Below are positions 33,605 through 42,194 of a DNA stretch of 64,000 bases, one piece after another. The DNA comes from Clostridiales bacterium (GTDB taxonomy: Bacteria > Bacillota > Clostridia > Oscillospirales > Oscillospiraceae): the NCBI GenBank assembly GCA_029265405.1, contig JAJUJI010000014.1, positions 1 to 64,000 on the forward strand, written 5' to 3'. The translations under genes and the position numbers were made by a program. Numbering within the stretch: position 1 is the first letter of the stretch; every line of letters starts with the position of its first letter. Under the pieces are notes generated by a model, which did no database searches, had not been told where the DNA came from, and saw only the letters and a list, made by a program, of their open reading frames with translations.

Positions 33605-33643
33605 ATATGCAGAAACGGATGCGCTGGCTCCGTTTCTGCATAT
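33605..33643 (+). terminator. 15-bp hairpin between etfA and the CoA ligase gene
   Basis: Perfect arms 33605-33619 and 33629-33643 with a 9-base loop, followed by a moderately T-rich stretch (GTTTCTCAACTTGTTT). It probably acts as a partial terminator or processing site that lowers expression of the two downstream genes relative to the dehydrogenase-Etf genes. Confidence 0.6.
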
Positions 33644-33673
33644 GTTTCTCAACTTGTTTAAATGGAGGAAAGC

Positions 33674-35236
33674 TTGCTCAATATTACCGTCGGCCGCCTT
33701 TTTGAAAGCGCCGCCGCCCGGTTTCCGCTGCGTCCCGCCGTGGAAGCTTCGAGCGGCTTGTTCAACTATGCCCAGGTCGACTCGATCACCGACGAAACCG
33801 CCGGCAAAATGCTCGGTCGCGGTATAGGCCGAGGCACTCATGTGGGCATATGGGCCAAGGATCTGCCGTACTCCTTTTTCGCATATCTGGCGGCGGAAAA
33901 AATAGGCGCTGTGCCGGTTCTTTTCAATACCAGCCTTACCGAAGCGGAATTGAGCGTCCTACTAGATAAAACAGACGTCGATTTTCTTTTATTCGACGAC
34001 GGCTACAGAGGCGTCAGCTACCCCGAAATCTGCTCCAGGCTCAAGCTCGGACGCGACCGTCTCATTTATATAGGCTATATAGGCGAGCGGGCCGCGCCCG
34101 GCTTTGACGCTATGGAAGGTCTGCCCGTCTGCGAGGACGCCGTTCTTCGGGCTGCCAAGGCGGCGGTAAAGCCCGAGGATACGGACGTCATCATCTTTAC
34201 CTCCGGCACCACCGGAGCCGCCAAGGGCGTTGAAACGACGCACTTTGCCCGCGCAAACAGCGCTCTGGCGCATGTAAGGGCTCTTGAAATAACGGAAACG
34301 GACAAGCTGTGCGTAGCCCTGCCCATGTTCCACTGCTTCGGTTTGACAGGCGTGATACTGGCCGCCATGGCGGCAGGGGCCTGCCTTTATTTTCCTCCCG
34401 AGCGCCGCACGCGCTTTTTGCTCGAGGCCGCATCCGTCCATAAATGCACGATTTTAAGCGCCGTTCCCACGCTTTTTTCCGCCATGATGGCAAGGGCGGA
34501 TTTTGCGAGCTACGATTTATCCTCTCTCCGCACCGGCTTCATAGGCGGCTCCATATATACGCCCGAGTTTTTCAGAAGGGTGGAGGAGGCCTTCGGCTTT
34601 TCGCTTGCTCCCTCCCTGGGCCAGACGGAGGCGACCGCCGGCATTACCTTCATATCTCCGAAGGCGCCGCGCTCCGTACGCGAATCGACGGTCGGGGCCT
34701 TCATGGAGGGTATAGAGGGCCGAATCGCGGATATCAAGACCGGGGAGCCTTTGCCGGCCGGAGCAGAGGGTGAGATCTGCATCCGCGGCTTTGCCGTAAT
34801 GAAGGGCTACTACAAAGAGCCGGCCCTGACGGCGGCGGCCATAGACCCGGAGGGCTGGCTTCATACGGGCGACCTGGCGAAGATGGACGAAAGCGGCAAC
34901 ATCCACATGACCGGCAGGCTCAAGGAGCTTATAATCCGTGGCGGCGAAAACATAGCGCCGGGCGAAATCGAGGCGGTGCTTCTGTCGGACCCGCGCGTCA
35001 GGGAAGCAAAGGTGATAGCCGTGCCGGACGAACACTACGGGGAGGAGATTTGCGCCTGCGTCATCCCCTCTGCGGGCGCGTCCATAACCGCAGACGAGCT
35101 CAAGGGCCTGGTGGCGGCATCTCTTTGCGAATTCAAGGTACCCAGATACGTAGTGTTTTTAAAGGAATTCCCCAGGACTTCCAGCGGCAAAATATCGCTT
35201 TCAGAGCTTAAAAATATCGTAAACATCAAACAATAA
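33674..35236 (+). CDS. Acyl/aryl-CoA ligase (AMP-forming)
   Basis: The enzyme has about 520 residues. The start is probably TTG at 33674, which has GGAGG 5 bases upstream; an in-frame ATG at 33662 has no site and lies on that motif. AMP-ligase motifs are complete: FTSGTTGAAKGVE near residue 175, SLGQTEATAG near 315, WLHTGDLAKMD near 395, GRLKELIIRGGENIAPGEIE near 418 and the catalytic Lys in RTSSGKISL close to the end. Class features resemble 4-coumarate or medium-chain acid ligases. It follows etfA within the operon and would prime the pathway by activating its acid substrate, as proposed for CarB in caffeate reduction. Confidence 0.92.
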   Translation: MLNITVGRLFESAAARFPLRPAVEASSGLFNYAQVDSITDETAGKMLGRGIGRGTHVGIWAKDLPYSFFAYLAAEKIGAVPVLFNTSLTEAELSVLLDKTDVDFLLFDDGYRGVSYPEICSRLKLGRDRLIYIGYIGERAAPGFDAMEGLPVCEDAVLRAAKAAVKPEDTDVIIFTSGTTGAAKGVETTHFARANSALAHVRALEITETDKLCVALPMFHCFGLTGVILAAMAAGACLYFPPERRTRFLLEAASVHKCTILSAVPTLFSAMMARADFASYDLSSLRTGFIGGSIYTPEFFRRVEEAFGFSLAPSLGQTEATAGITFISPKAPRSVRESTVGAFMEGIEGRIADIKTGEPLPAGAEGEICIRGFAVMKGYYKEPALTAAAIDPEGWLHTGDLAKMDESGNIHMTGRLKELIIRGGENIAPGEIEAVLLSDPRVREAKVIAVPDEHYGEEICACVIPSAGASITADELKGLVAASLCEFKVPRYVVFLKEFPRTSSGKISLSELKNIVNIKQ

Positions 35237-35253
35237 TACAGGAGGAGTTTAAA

Positions 35254-36822
35254 ATGGCTAAATTTATAACCGCGCAGGAGGCGGCGGCTCTTATACCGGA
35301 TAACGCGGTAGTCGGCGTCGGCGGAATGGGGCTTGCCGGCTGGCCGGAGGAAATCGCTTGCGCGATACGCGACCGCTTCAAGGAGACCGGCCACCCCTGC
35401 GGACTCGACCTGCATCAGGGCAGCGCCATGGGCGACTGGAAAACGAGGGGCACCACTCGCCTCGGAGAGGCCGGACCCGGCCTTGTGACAAGGTGGAGCG
35501 GAGCCCATGTCGGCTCATCCTTCGCTCTGCGCGAGCTTGCCCTCAAAAATCAGCTCCAGTGCTGGTGCCTGCCTCAGGGCGTAATCGTAAACCTTTGGCG
35601 CGAGATAGCGGCGGGCCGTCCCGGCCTCATCACCAAGGTCGGCCTGGGAACCTTTGTTGATCCCCGGGTCCAGGGCGGCAAGATGAACGAGTGCACCGTC
35701 GAGGACAGAGTTGAGCTCATCAACTTCATGGGCGAGGAATACCTGTTCTACAAGGGCTTCAAGTGCGACGTGGCCCTTCTGCGCGGCACCATAGCCGACG
35801 AAAACGGCAACATAACCTATGACCACGAAAGCTTCATCACCGAGGGGCTGTCGATAGCCACGGCCACTAAGAATTCGGGCGGCATAGTGATAGTTCAGGT
35901 GGAATATCTTGCCAAGAAGGGCACGCTCAAGCCCAAGGACGTGAGAATACCCGGCATATTGGTTGACTATGTCGTTCAGGCCACCACCAAGGACGCCTGC
36001 TGGCAGACCGAGGGCATCTACTACGAGCCCGCCTTCTCCGGTGAAATTAAAAAGCCCCTCAACGCCATCGAGCGCATGCCCTTTGACGAAAGGAAGATAA
36101 TTTGCCGCCGCTGCGCAGCGGAGGTCAGGAAGGGCGACGTCATCAACGTCGGAGTAGGCATTCCGGCCGATATGGCAAAGGTAATCAATGAGGAAAACGA
36201 GTCCTATCTTGATCAGATAACCATGAGCACGGAAAGCGGAATGGTTGGCGGCGTACCCTCGGCTCTGCCCCATTTCGGCGCGGCCTACAACGCCGAGGCC
36301 TGCATAGACCACGGCTATATGTTCGACTTTATAAACGGCGGAGGCCTCGATATGACCTGCCTGGGCCTCGGAGAGGTAGACGAGCAGGGCAACAACAACA
36401 CCAGCTATCTCGGCACCATGATGACGGGGCCCGGCGGCTTCATAGATATAACCCGCTCCACCCCCAAGGTGCTCTTCTGCGGCACCTTCATGGGAAAGGC
36501 CAAGCTCAAGCCCGGAAACGGCAAGCTGGAGATAGTAGAGGAAGGCTCCATCCGCAAGTTTGTCAAGCGCGTCAAGCAGATAACCTTTGCCGGCCAGTAT
36601 GCCGAAAAGGGGCAGACCGTTCTCTATATAACCGAGCGCGCCGTGTTCCAGCTTATCAACGGCAAGGTGACGCTGATAGAAATAGCGCCCGGCATAGACC
36701 TTGAAAGGGACATCCTTGCCAACATGGACTTCCGGCCCGAAATTTCGCCGGACCTCAAGCTGATGGATGCTTCCATATTCTGCGAAAAGTGGGGTAACCT
36801 GGCCTCCACGTTTGAAAAATGA
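35254..36822 (+). CDS. Class I acyl-CoA:carboxylate CoA transferase
   Basis: A 522-residue fused alpha-beta CoA transferase of the propionate/acetate CoA-transferase (YdiF) type. The alpha half has VVGVGGMGLAGWPEE; the beta half has INVGVGIPADMAKV near 310 and the catalytic Glu in MSTESGMVGG near 335. FDFINGGGLDMTCLGLGEVD follows. It would swap CoA from the reduced acyl-CoA to fresh acid substrate, saving ATP after ligase-based priming, the CoA-loop logic described for caffeate respiration. AGGAGG lies 7 bases before the ATG; it is the last gene of the operon. Confidence 0.93.
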   Translation: MAKFITAQEAAALIPDNAVVGVGGMGLAGWPEEIACAIRDRFKETGHPCGLDLHQGSAMGDWKTRGTTRLGEAGPGLVTRWSGAHVGSSFALRELALKNQLQCWCLPQGVIVNLWREIAAGRPGLITKVGLGTFVDPRVQGGKMNECTVEDRVELINFMGEEYLFYKGFKCDVALLRGTIADENGNITYDHESFITEGLSIATATKNSGGIVIVQVEYLAKKGTLKPKDVRIPGILVDYVVQATTKDACWQTEGIYYEPAFSGEIKKPLNAIERMPFDERKIICRRCAAEVRKGDVINVGVGIPADMAKVINEENESYLDQITMSTESGMVGGVPSALPHFGAAYNAEACIDHGYMFDFINGGGLDMTCLGLGEVDEQGNNNTSYLGTMMTGPGGFIDITRSTPKVLFCGTFMGKAKLKPGNGKLEIVEEGSIRKFVKRVKQITFAGQYAEKGQTVLYITERAVFQLINGKVTLIEIAPGIDLERDILANMDFRPEISPDLKLMDASIFCEKWGNLASTFEK

Positions 36823-36904
36823 GCCCGGCCTTATCCGCCGGGACTTAAGCCGGGGAATATTCGAGGGCTATTGTAGCAAGCGCATAGGCTGATAAAAACG
36901 AAAA

Positions 36905-36951
36905 GCGCATATCGCGACCGCTTTTGCAATGGTTGCGATATGCGTTTCTTT
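36905..36951. terminator. Bidirectional terminator after the CoA transferase operon
   Basis: A stem of about 13 bp with one mismatch (36906-36919 with 36931-36944). T-rich flanks lie on both strands (TTTCTTTC on plus; CTTTTCGTTTTT on minus). It ends both the operon and the convergent HD-domain gene. Confidence 0.75.
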
Positions 36952-36962
36952 CGGCCGTTCAG

Positions 36963-37619
36963 CTAATGGCTGCGCTCCGGGGAACGCTTGGCGTATTCGT
37001 TCTCCTGTTCCATCAGCTCTCCTATTTCACTCTCGTAGCGTATGAACAGACGCACCAGAGCGGGGTCGAACTGCCCTCCGGCGTTTCTTTCAAGCTCCCG
37101 GCAGGCCGCGCTGTGCGGGCAGGCCAGCCTGTATACTCTCTTTCCGGTTATTGCGTCGTATGCGTCGCATACGGACGTCATCCTCGCGATAAGCGGGATA
37201 TTGCCCGCGCTTATCCCGTACGGATAGCCCTTCCCGTCCCACCTCTCATGATGATAAACGGCCGAATAAAACGAAAGCTCGACAAGCTTTGGGGGTATTC
37301 CAGATATGGCGCCGTCAAAAATTTTCATAAACAGCTCATATGCGTAGACGGGATGCCTGAATACTTCCTCAGCTTCCTTCGCCGTCAGCTTTCCGGGCTT
37401 AAGCAGCAGCTCCTTCGGTACCCACGCTTTGCCGATATCATGATATGACGCCGCTTTTTCATAATCGGCGGCCTCCTCGCCGCACAAGCAAAGCCCGGAT
37501 GCCTTTTGCGCCAGTATGCCGACGAGACGTCCCACTCTTCGCATGTGTTCAATCTCCACAGCGGGCATGGAATTGACTATGGCTAAAACGCTTGTTTCAG
37601 CGCAGGGAAAAATCGACAT
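36963..37619 (-). CDS. HD-GYP-like phosphohydrolase
   Basis: The protein has about 218 residues from the ATG at 37619, which has AGGAGG 8 bases upstream; the longer frame to 37688 is unlikely. It has the HD-GYP arrangement: EHMRRVGRLVGILA, ASYHDIGKAWVP near 60, FRHPVYAYELF near 87, YHHERWDGKGYPYG near 120 and SVCDAYDAITGKR near 145. The GYP residues and HHE motif are intact, so cyclic-di-GMP hydrolysis is plausible. It has no receiver or other sensory domain. It is monocistronic. Confidence 0.88.
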   Translation of the reverse strand: MSIFPCAETSVLAIVNSMPAVEIEHMRRVGRLVGILAQKASGLCLCGEEAADYEKAASYHDIGKAWVPKELLLKPGKLTAKEAEEVFRHPVYAYELFMKIFDGAISGIPPKLVELSFYSAVYHHERWDGKGYPYGISAGNIPLIARMTSVCDAYDAITGKRVYRLACPHSAACRELERNAGGQFDPALVRLFIRYESEIGELMEQENEYAKRSPERSH

Positions 37620-37839
37620 CCGCAAGCCTCCTTTTTCTATATTTGCGCCAGACGCCATAGGATGAGCGCCGGGTTTGGCTGCGAGCACCTTTGCCGGACA
37701 AATATCGTTTGGTTTGATAGGGCGTTTTTAACGGCCCGCCGATAAAACTGATGGCTGCCTCATTGGTCATTTTTGTCGGGAATAAGTCGGAGTTAAAGTA
37801 TAATATATAATAGTAATTATATATGTAGTATTTATAGCT

Positions 37840-37864
37840 GCCGCAGTTTATTATAAACTGCGGC
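37840..37864. repeat. 11-bp inverted repeat in the gap before the HD gene
   Basis: Perfect arms 37840-37850 and 37854-37864 with a 3-base loop, without a T-run. It lies in the 362-base gap 37620-37981, which also has a very AT-rich tract (37795-37835) likely to hold the HD gene promoter. No gene is seen in the gap. Confidence 0.5.
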
Positions 37865-37896
37865 CCGGCTTATCATTTTAGTACGCCGCGCCAAGC

Positions 37897-37946
37897 GTAA
37901 AACCGACCCGGCCATTTTCCGCCGCTTCCTCATGGCCGGGTCGGTT
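37897..37946 (-). terminator. Terminator of the UroD-like gene
   Basis: A 15-bp perfect GC-rich stem (37901-37915 with 37932-37946) followed on the minus strand by TTTTA. It lies 35 bases past the stop of the UroD-like gene. Confidence 0.8.
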
Positions 37947-37981
37947 ATATGGCTTTAATCGTACGATAGGAAACGCATATC

Positions 37982-39067
37982 TTAAGCGCGCCCCTGCTCC
38001 TTCTCGTAAAACTCGCGGCTGTAGTAGTACAGCTCCATTATGCCTTCCCACACCTCCTCGTCGGTTGGTGCCATAATTGACGTATAGGCCCCGCCTCCGG
38101 AAGCGAAATTGTCCACAGTCTCATGGATGGCCTCAATAAGAGCCTCCCTGCCGGGACCCTTAGGGGAAACAAAAGCGTTGAAGCCCAAATCCCTGCCGTA
38201 TTTTTTCTTGAAGCCCTCCATATCGTTGGCTCTGGCCTGTATCTGAACGAAATCGGCGCCGGCCTTGATCATGTAAGGAACGAATCTTTTTATGTTCCCG
38301 CAGCAGTGGTGCTCCACGCAAATCCCCTTTGAATGCATATAGTCGAACAGCCTCTTTGTCGGCGGGAAGACTATGGCCTCCATCATAGCCTCGCTGAAAA
38401 ACGTATCGCGCTCCGTTCCCCAGTCGTCGTGATATGTAATCATGTCTATGGACAGATACAGCAGCAGCCTGTCAATAGTTTTTATCTCAAAGTCCACAAA
38501 AGCTTCCAGAAAGGCTCTTACCTCCTCCGGCTCCATGGCAAGCGCGATCATCGCGTCCGTATATCCGCCCATCAGCGCCACCAGCCGTTCGGTGCAGCCC
38601 AGCCCGATGTTGATATGAAGTATTTTTTCGGGGTCATAGGTTTCAAGAAATTTTTTGCAGCGCTTCTCTATATCATACTGGTCGAGATCGGGAAATTTCA
38701 CCTTTTCGCGCCACTGCGTAATATCGTCCATGAACTGGGCGCCCGGCTTCAGCATAGGACCCCCGGCCTCGGGAATAAAGGTCCATTGAACGCCGAACCA
38801 GTCCTGCCAATCGTAGCGGTCCTTTCTCGACCAGTCGGCCTCCCCGGCTCCGGTAAGATCAGCTATCATCACGTCGGCAAAATCCGTTATGGAATCGGGC
38901 ATCCAAACGGGGTCCTGGCGTTTGTAGGCCCTGCGGAAATTTTCACGGATCGATATAGGGTGCTCCGGTGCCGGAGCTATTCTTTTCCCTCCCCCATTAA
39001 ATACCGAAGCGGTATACTCCATTGTCTTAACGTTGGGATCAAGATACTTCGGCCTGTTATACTTCAT
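37982..39067 (-). CDS. Uroporphyrinogen decarboxylase-like protein (MtaA/methyltransferase superfamily)
   Basis: A 361-residue protein of the UroD/MtaA TIM-barrel superfamily. The zinc-ligand-type motif VEHHCCGNIKRFVPYMIKAGAD near residue 255 is seen, as in corrinoid or cobamide methyltransferases, whereas true UroD lacks it. No haem biosynthesis gene or corrinoid protein is adjacent. Such stand-alone homologues in Clostridia are linked to O-demethylation or C1 transfer. The gene is monocistronic with its own promoter (39135-39162) and terminator. Substrate and partner are unknown. Confidence 0.8.
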   Translation of the reverse strand: MKYNRPKYLDPNVKTMEYTASVFNGGGKRIAPAPEHPISIRENFRRAYKRQDPVWMPDSITDFADVMIADLTGAGEADWSRKDRYDWQDWFGVQWTFIPEAGGPMLKPGAQFMDDITQWREKVKFPDLDQYDIEKRCKKFLETYDPEKILHINIGLGCTERLVALMGGYTDAMIALAMEPEEVRAFLEAFVDFEIKTIDRLLLYLSIDMITYHDDWGTERDTFFSEAMMEAIVFPPTKRLFDYMHSKGICVEHHCCGNIKRFVPYMIKAGADFVQIQARANDMEGFKKKYGRDLGFNAFVSPKGPGREALIEAIHETVDNFASGGGAYTSIMAPTDEEVWEGIMELYYYSREFYEKEQGRA

Positions 39068-39134
39068 AAAAAACCATCCCTTATTTTATCACAATATACA
39101 ATGCCGGTGCTCGCATCGACCGCTATTGTAAGCA

Positions 39135-39162
39135 ATTATACCATAGGCCTACCAGAAATCAA
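39135..39162 (-). promoter_or_regulatory. Predicted promoter of the UroD-like gene
   Basis: On the minus strand, TTGATT (39157-39162), a 16-base spacer and TATAAT (39135-39140). It lies about 70 bases upstream of the ATG at 39067. Confidence 0.6.
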
Positions 39163-39197
39163 TTATTTTCTTTGCTATATATTCAAGCATGCAATAA

Positions 39198-39237
39198 GGG
39201 CCCGACGGAAAGCGGCAAGGAGCTTTCCGTCGGGCCC
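39198..39237 (-). terminator. Terminator of the PHP-esterase operon
   Basis: A 15-bp perfect GC-rich stem (39198-39212 with 39222-39236) and a short TTATT tail on the minus strand. It lies 46 bases past the esterase stop and ahead of the UroD-like promoter. Confidence 0.65.
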
Positions 39238-39282
39238 CTATCATAGTTTGCCATAATGCCGACAAAGCGCAGCCCGCGCCGG

Positions 39283-39918
39283 CTATGCCCTTTTTCCTGC
39301 AAGCCAGGTCAGGCATCTTTCAAGCCTGCCCTGTTCGTCCTCAAAGTGGCCGCCCCGGTTGAGCTCGAAGAGGGTTTCCATTCCCGCACCGCACAAAGCG
39401 GCTTGGGTCAGGCGCGTGTTCTCCACCACGCTCTTCATGCGCCTGTTGCGCGCATGTCCTTCCCCGTCGCCCACTGACAGATAAACCTTCCCCTTTTTCT
39501 CCGTCCGTGTTGCGGCTTTATTAACATAATCAAGCCAGCCGTCATACCAGAGGGAACCCGACACGGAGCCCGCCAGGCGGAACAGCTCCGAATTTAAAAA
39601 CGCATACAGGGCAAACAGGCCGGCCAGCGAATAGCCCGCAATTCCTCTTTCCACGGGCGCAAAGCCAAGACCGGCCTCAGCCTCGGGTATCAGCCTGCCG
39701 GCCAGCCGCTTCAAATACTCCCCTCCGCCTCCGGAAAAAGCTTCGCCGTCCTTAAAAACCTTTTCTGCGCTCCAGGGCGAAAGATCCCTGTTCCAGTCTA
39801 TATTTCCGATAACTCCAAGGGTAAAGCCTCCGCCAGCCCTGTAGTGCAGCTCTCTGGCGCTGCTTATGTCACCGTGAATATAGATTACCGGGTTGCCTCT
39901 CCCTATATACTCAATCAT
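39283..39918 (-). CDS. Alpha/beta-hydrolase, putative esterase (PF00756-like)
   Basis: The protein has about 211 residues from the ATG at 39918, which has GAGGA 8 bases upstream and overlaps the PHP gene by 8 bases. The nucleophile elbow is GYSLAGLFA near residue 92. An Asp-containing SVGDGEGH near 146 and the His of RGGHFEDEQGR near 190 complete a catalytic triad, as in esterase-D/enterochelin-esterase-type enzymes. There is no signal peptide. Coupled to the PHP phosphoesterase upstream; substrate unknown. Confidence 0.8.
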   Translation of the reverse strand: MIEYIGRGNPVIYIHGDISSARELHYRAGGGFTLGVIGNIDWNRDLSPWSAEKVFKDGEAFSGGGGEYLKRLAGRLIPEAEAGLGFAPVERGIAGYSLAGLFALYAFLNSELFRLAGSVSGSLWYDGWLDYVNKAATRTEKKGKVYLSVGDGEGHARNRRMKSVVENTRLTQAALCGAGMETLFELNRGGHFEDEQGRLERCLTWLAGKRA

Positions 39919-40723
39919 TCCGCAGTTCCTCAAGCAGCCTGAAAGGGACCCTTACGCAGCCGAGAGAGCACTGCGGCCTGCAGTCGCCGTGGAAATCGCT
40001 TCCCCCTGTTACTTTCATTCCGTACTCGCGCGCCAGCCCGCAGAGAAAATCCGTATCTTCCTCGGAATATTCCGGGTATATGGCCTCCAGGCCGGCCGCA
40101 CCGGCCTCCTTCGCCCTTATTATAAGCTTTCTCAAATTAAGCTCGTCAAAGCCGTATTGGAGGGGATGCGCCAGCACAGCAACGCCGCCGGCTTTTGTTA
40201 TCGCGGACGCAGCCTCCTCCACCGACAGATATTTTCTCGGCACGTAGTACAGCGCTCCCTCGCCCAGCCATCTGTCGAAGGCCTCCTTAACAGACGCGGC
40301 ATAGCCTTTTTTTACCAGCTCGGCGGCTATATGCGGCCTGCCTATGACCCCGAAGGTCTTGTCGGCCTTCAGTTCCTCCAGCGACAGGTCGAAGCCGTCG
40401 GCCCTCATTCTTTCTACAATCAGCCTGTTCCTTCTCTCCCTGTCGCGCAGGGCCGTTTCCGTTATCCCGAGCAGGCCGGGCTCTATAAAATAGCCCAGCA
40501 TATGGATTTCCCGGCCTTCGCAGTCGGAGGTGAGCTCTATTCCCGGCACCACTTCTATAATGTCCTTGGGCGCGCCAATATAGCCCTCCAAAGTATCATG
40601 GTCGGTTATCGCAATTGCGCACAGCCCAAGCTCACGGGCGCGCAAAAGCACAGCCTCCGCGCAGAGCGTGCCGTCGGAGGCTGTGGTGTGCACATGCATA
40701 TCTATAAAACGATCTTCCTGCAT
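39911..40723 (-). CDS. PHP-domain phosphoesterase
   Basis: A 270-residue stand-alone PHP protein like E. coli YciV/RnaAM (3',5'-nucleotide phosphatase / 5'-3' RNase). Metal motifs are DMHVHTTASDG (residues 8-18), ITDHDTLEG near 40, GIELTSDCEG near 62, the His of VLAHPL near 190, and GGSDFHGD near 248. The metal site looks complete. Its start overlaps the end of the DUF1015 gene by 22 bases, and it overlaps the esterase downstream, so the three are one operon. Confidence 0.9.
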   Translation of the reverse strand: MQEDRFIDMHVHTTASDGTLCAEAVLLRARELGLCAIAITDHDTLEGYIGAPKDIIEVVPGIELTSDCEGREIHMLGYFIEPGLLGITETALRDRERRNRLIVERMRADGFDLSLEELKADKTFGVIGRPHIAAELVKKGYAASVKEAFDRWLGEGALYYVPRKYLSVEEAASAITKAGGVAVLAHPLQYGFDELNLRKLIIRAKEAGAAGLEAIYPEYSEEDTDFLCGLAREYGMKVTGGSDFHGDCRPQCSLGCVRVPFRLLEELRND

Positions 40724-41988
40724 TCCAAATAATACCTCTTGTCCTTGGCCGGGCCAATGGAAAAGCTCTTCTTCGGAAATGCGCCGCTTTTAATAATGGA
40801 GGGGAACAGCTCGCTTTTTTTCATGCGCGGCATAATTACGCCCGCGCAGCCTCTCCGGGCCCCCAGCTCGGCAGTCTTGTCATCGCCATGAATATAGTCG
40901 ATCCTGCCGCCATGTCTCGCAGCCCAGCCTTCTATAAATTCGTCGCAGGCGGCTATGCTCTGTCCTATGGTCAGGCCGTCGGTATGGCACCGCACTCTGC
41001 CGGCGCTAGTTATGCACTCCAGCTCGTGTCCGCCCTTGCCAAAGCGTTTGAAAAACCTTTCCGCCTCCTCAAGAAACAGCGCCGGCTCGGTATCGAAAAT
41101 CACTCTGTTGATAGGCTCAAAAACGATGGACTCCTCATGCACGTTGACGATTTCAACAAGCGTCCATCGCGCAGGGTGGATCTTGCGCTGATTTTCGTCA
41201 AGGCTTTCGCGCACTCTCTCCCAGCAAATTTTCGCGGACGCAAGGCTGTGGTTGCCGTCTCCCACGGCGTATACCACCGGGTTTATATTCTTCCCGTATT
41301 TCCTCTCAATTATTTCCGGGGAGGCCAGCCTTTCAAGCGCCCCGGCCACCGAAGCGGCGGTCTTTCCATTCACCCTATAGCCTTTAATGGAACCGCCGCC
41401 CTCCATCAGTTCAAACGAATACAGCCGTTCCATGGAGTCCGCGCTTTTGGCCAGGGGCTCGATAACGCTTCTTTCGTCGTCGTCAATGAAAACCACTATA
41501 TGCGGCAGCTCAAGGGGAGCGCTTTCACGCACCTTCACTCTCGGAGGAAGCCGGTCCGGCACCATGCCTTCGGTTGCGCGAATCGGGGATTGCGAATCCT
41601 GATTGTAGTCGTAGGCCTCCAGATCGAGAAGGCCAAGCAGTCCCCGGCGCAGACCGCCCCCGGACAATGTGCGCTCTATATAAATATAGGAAGCTTCAAT
41701 CTCCCGAAAAAGGCCCCTCGACAGATAAGCCAGCATATTGCTTTTTATTTTGTTTGCCTGCAATTCAATGCTTTCGGACTTCAGATAAAGCTCCGGAAGC
41801 ATCAGCCTGAGGGTTGACGGCGCGTCTTTGACTGCGTCTTCGACCCGCTCCCAATAATCGGGCTCAGAGGTAAATTGGTCGCAGGCTATGACGCTCCACA
41901 GCTTCATATCGCCCGCCTTGGTCTGTTTCGGAATCAGTATTTTTCCAGGAATAAAAAAATCAGCAGCCTTATCTGTCATGTCGCCCAT
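40702..41988 (-). CDS. DUF1015-family protein
   Basis: The protein has about 428 residues from the ATG at 41988 (MGDMTDKAAD), with GGAG 4 bases upstream; ATG at 41979 is an alternative. DUF1015 members share a block like VYAVGDGNHSLASAKICWERVRE near 260 and YIHGDDKTAEL near 375, both present. In this sub-type the N-terminal WSVIACDQFTSEPDYWERVE is conserved. The function of the family is unknown; some members bind or modify Ser-type metabolites. First gene of the operon with the PHP protein and the esterase. Confidence 0.88.
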   Translation of the reverse strand: MGDMTDKAADFFIPGKILIPKQTKAGDMKLWSVIACDQFTSEPDYWERVEDAVKDAPSTLRLMLPELYLKSESIELQANKIKSNMLAYLSRGLFREIEASYIYIERTLSGGGLRRGLLGLLDLEAYDYNQDSQSPIRATEGMVPDRLPPRVKVRESAPLELPHIVVFIDDDERSVIEPLAKSADSMERLYSFELMEGGGSIKGYRVNGKTAASVAGALERLASPEIIERKYGKNINPVVYAVGDGNHSLASAKICWERVRESLDENQRKIHPARWTLVEIVNVHEESIVFEPINRVIFDTEPALFLEEAERFFKRFGKGGHELECITSAGRVRCHTDGLTIGQSIAACDEFIEGWAARHGGRIDYIHGDDKTAELGARRGCAGVIMPRMKKSELFPSIIKSGAFPKKSFSIGPAKDKRYYLECRKIVL

Positions 41989-42005
41989 GCAGCTCCGTAA
42001 TCGCA

Positions 42006-42033
42006 TATTTTATCAAGCGTTGACAAATTGTCA
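42006..42033 (-). promoter_or_regulatory. Predicted promoter of the DUF1015-PHP-esterase operon
   Basis: On the minus strand, CTGACA (42028-42033), a 16-base spacer and TAAAAT (42006-42011). The transcript would start only about 10 bases before the ATG at 41988, so the leader would be very short. Confidence 0.4.
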
Positions 42034-42194
42034 GCGCTTCAGCAAAATCCCTGTCATATTAGCACAGGGGACAGTTCAAATCAATATTTTAACTCATATT
42101 TTTATACGGCATGCCTGTCAAGCCTTATGGAAAAGCCGATAGATTGCGCTTATGCGCCGGCCGCAAAGCCTGAGGCTGCGTTCCGCTTTGCGGC

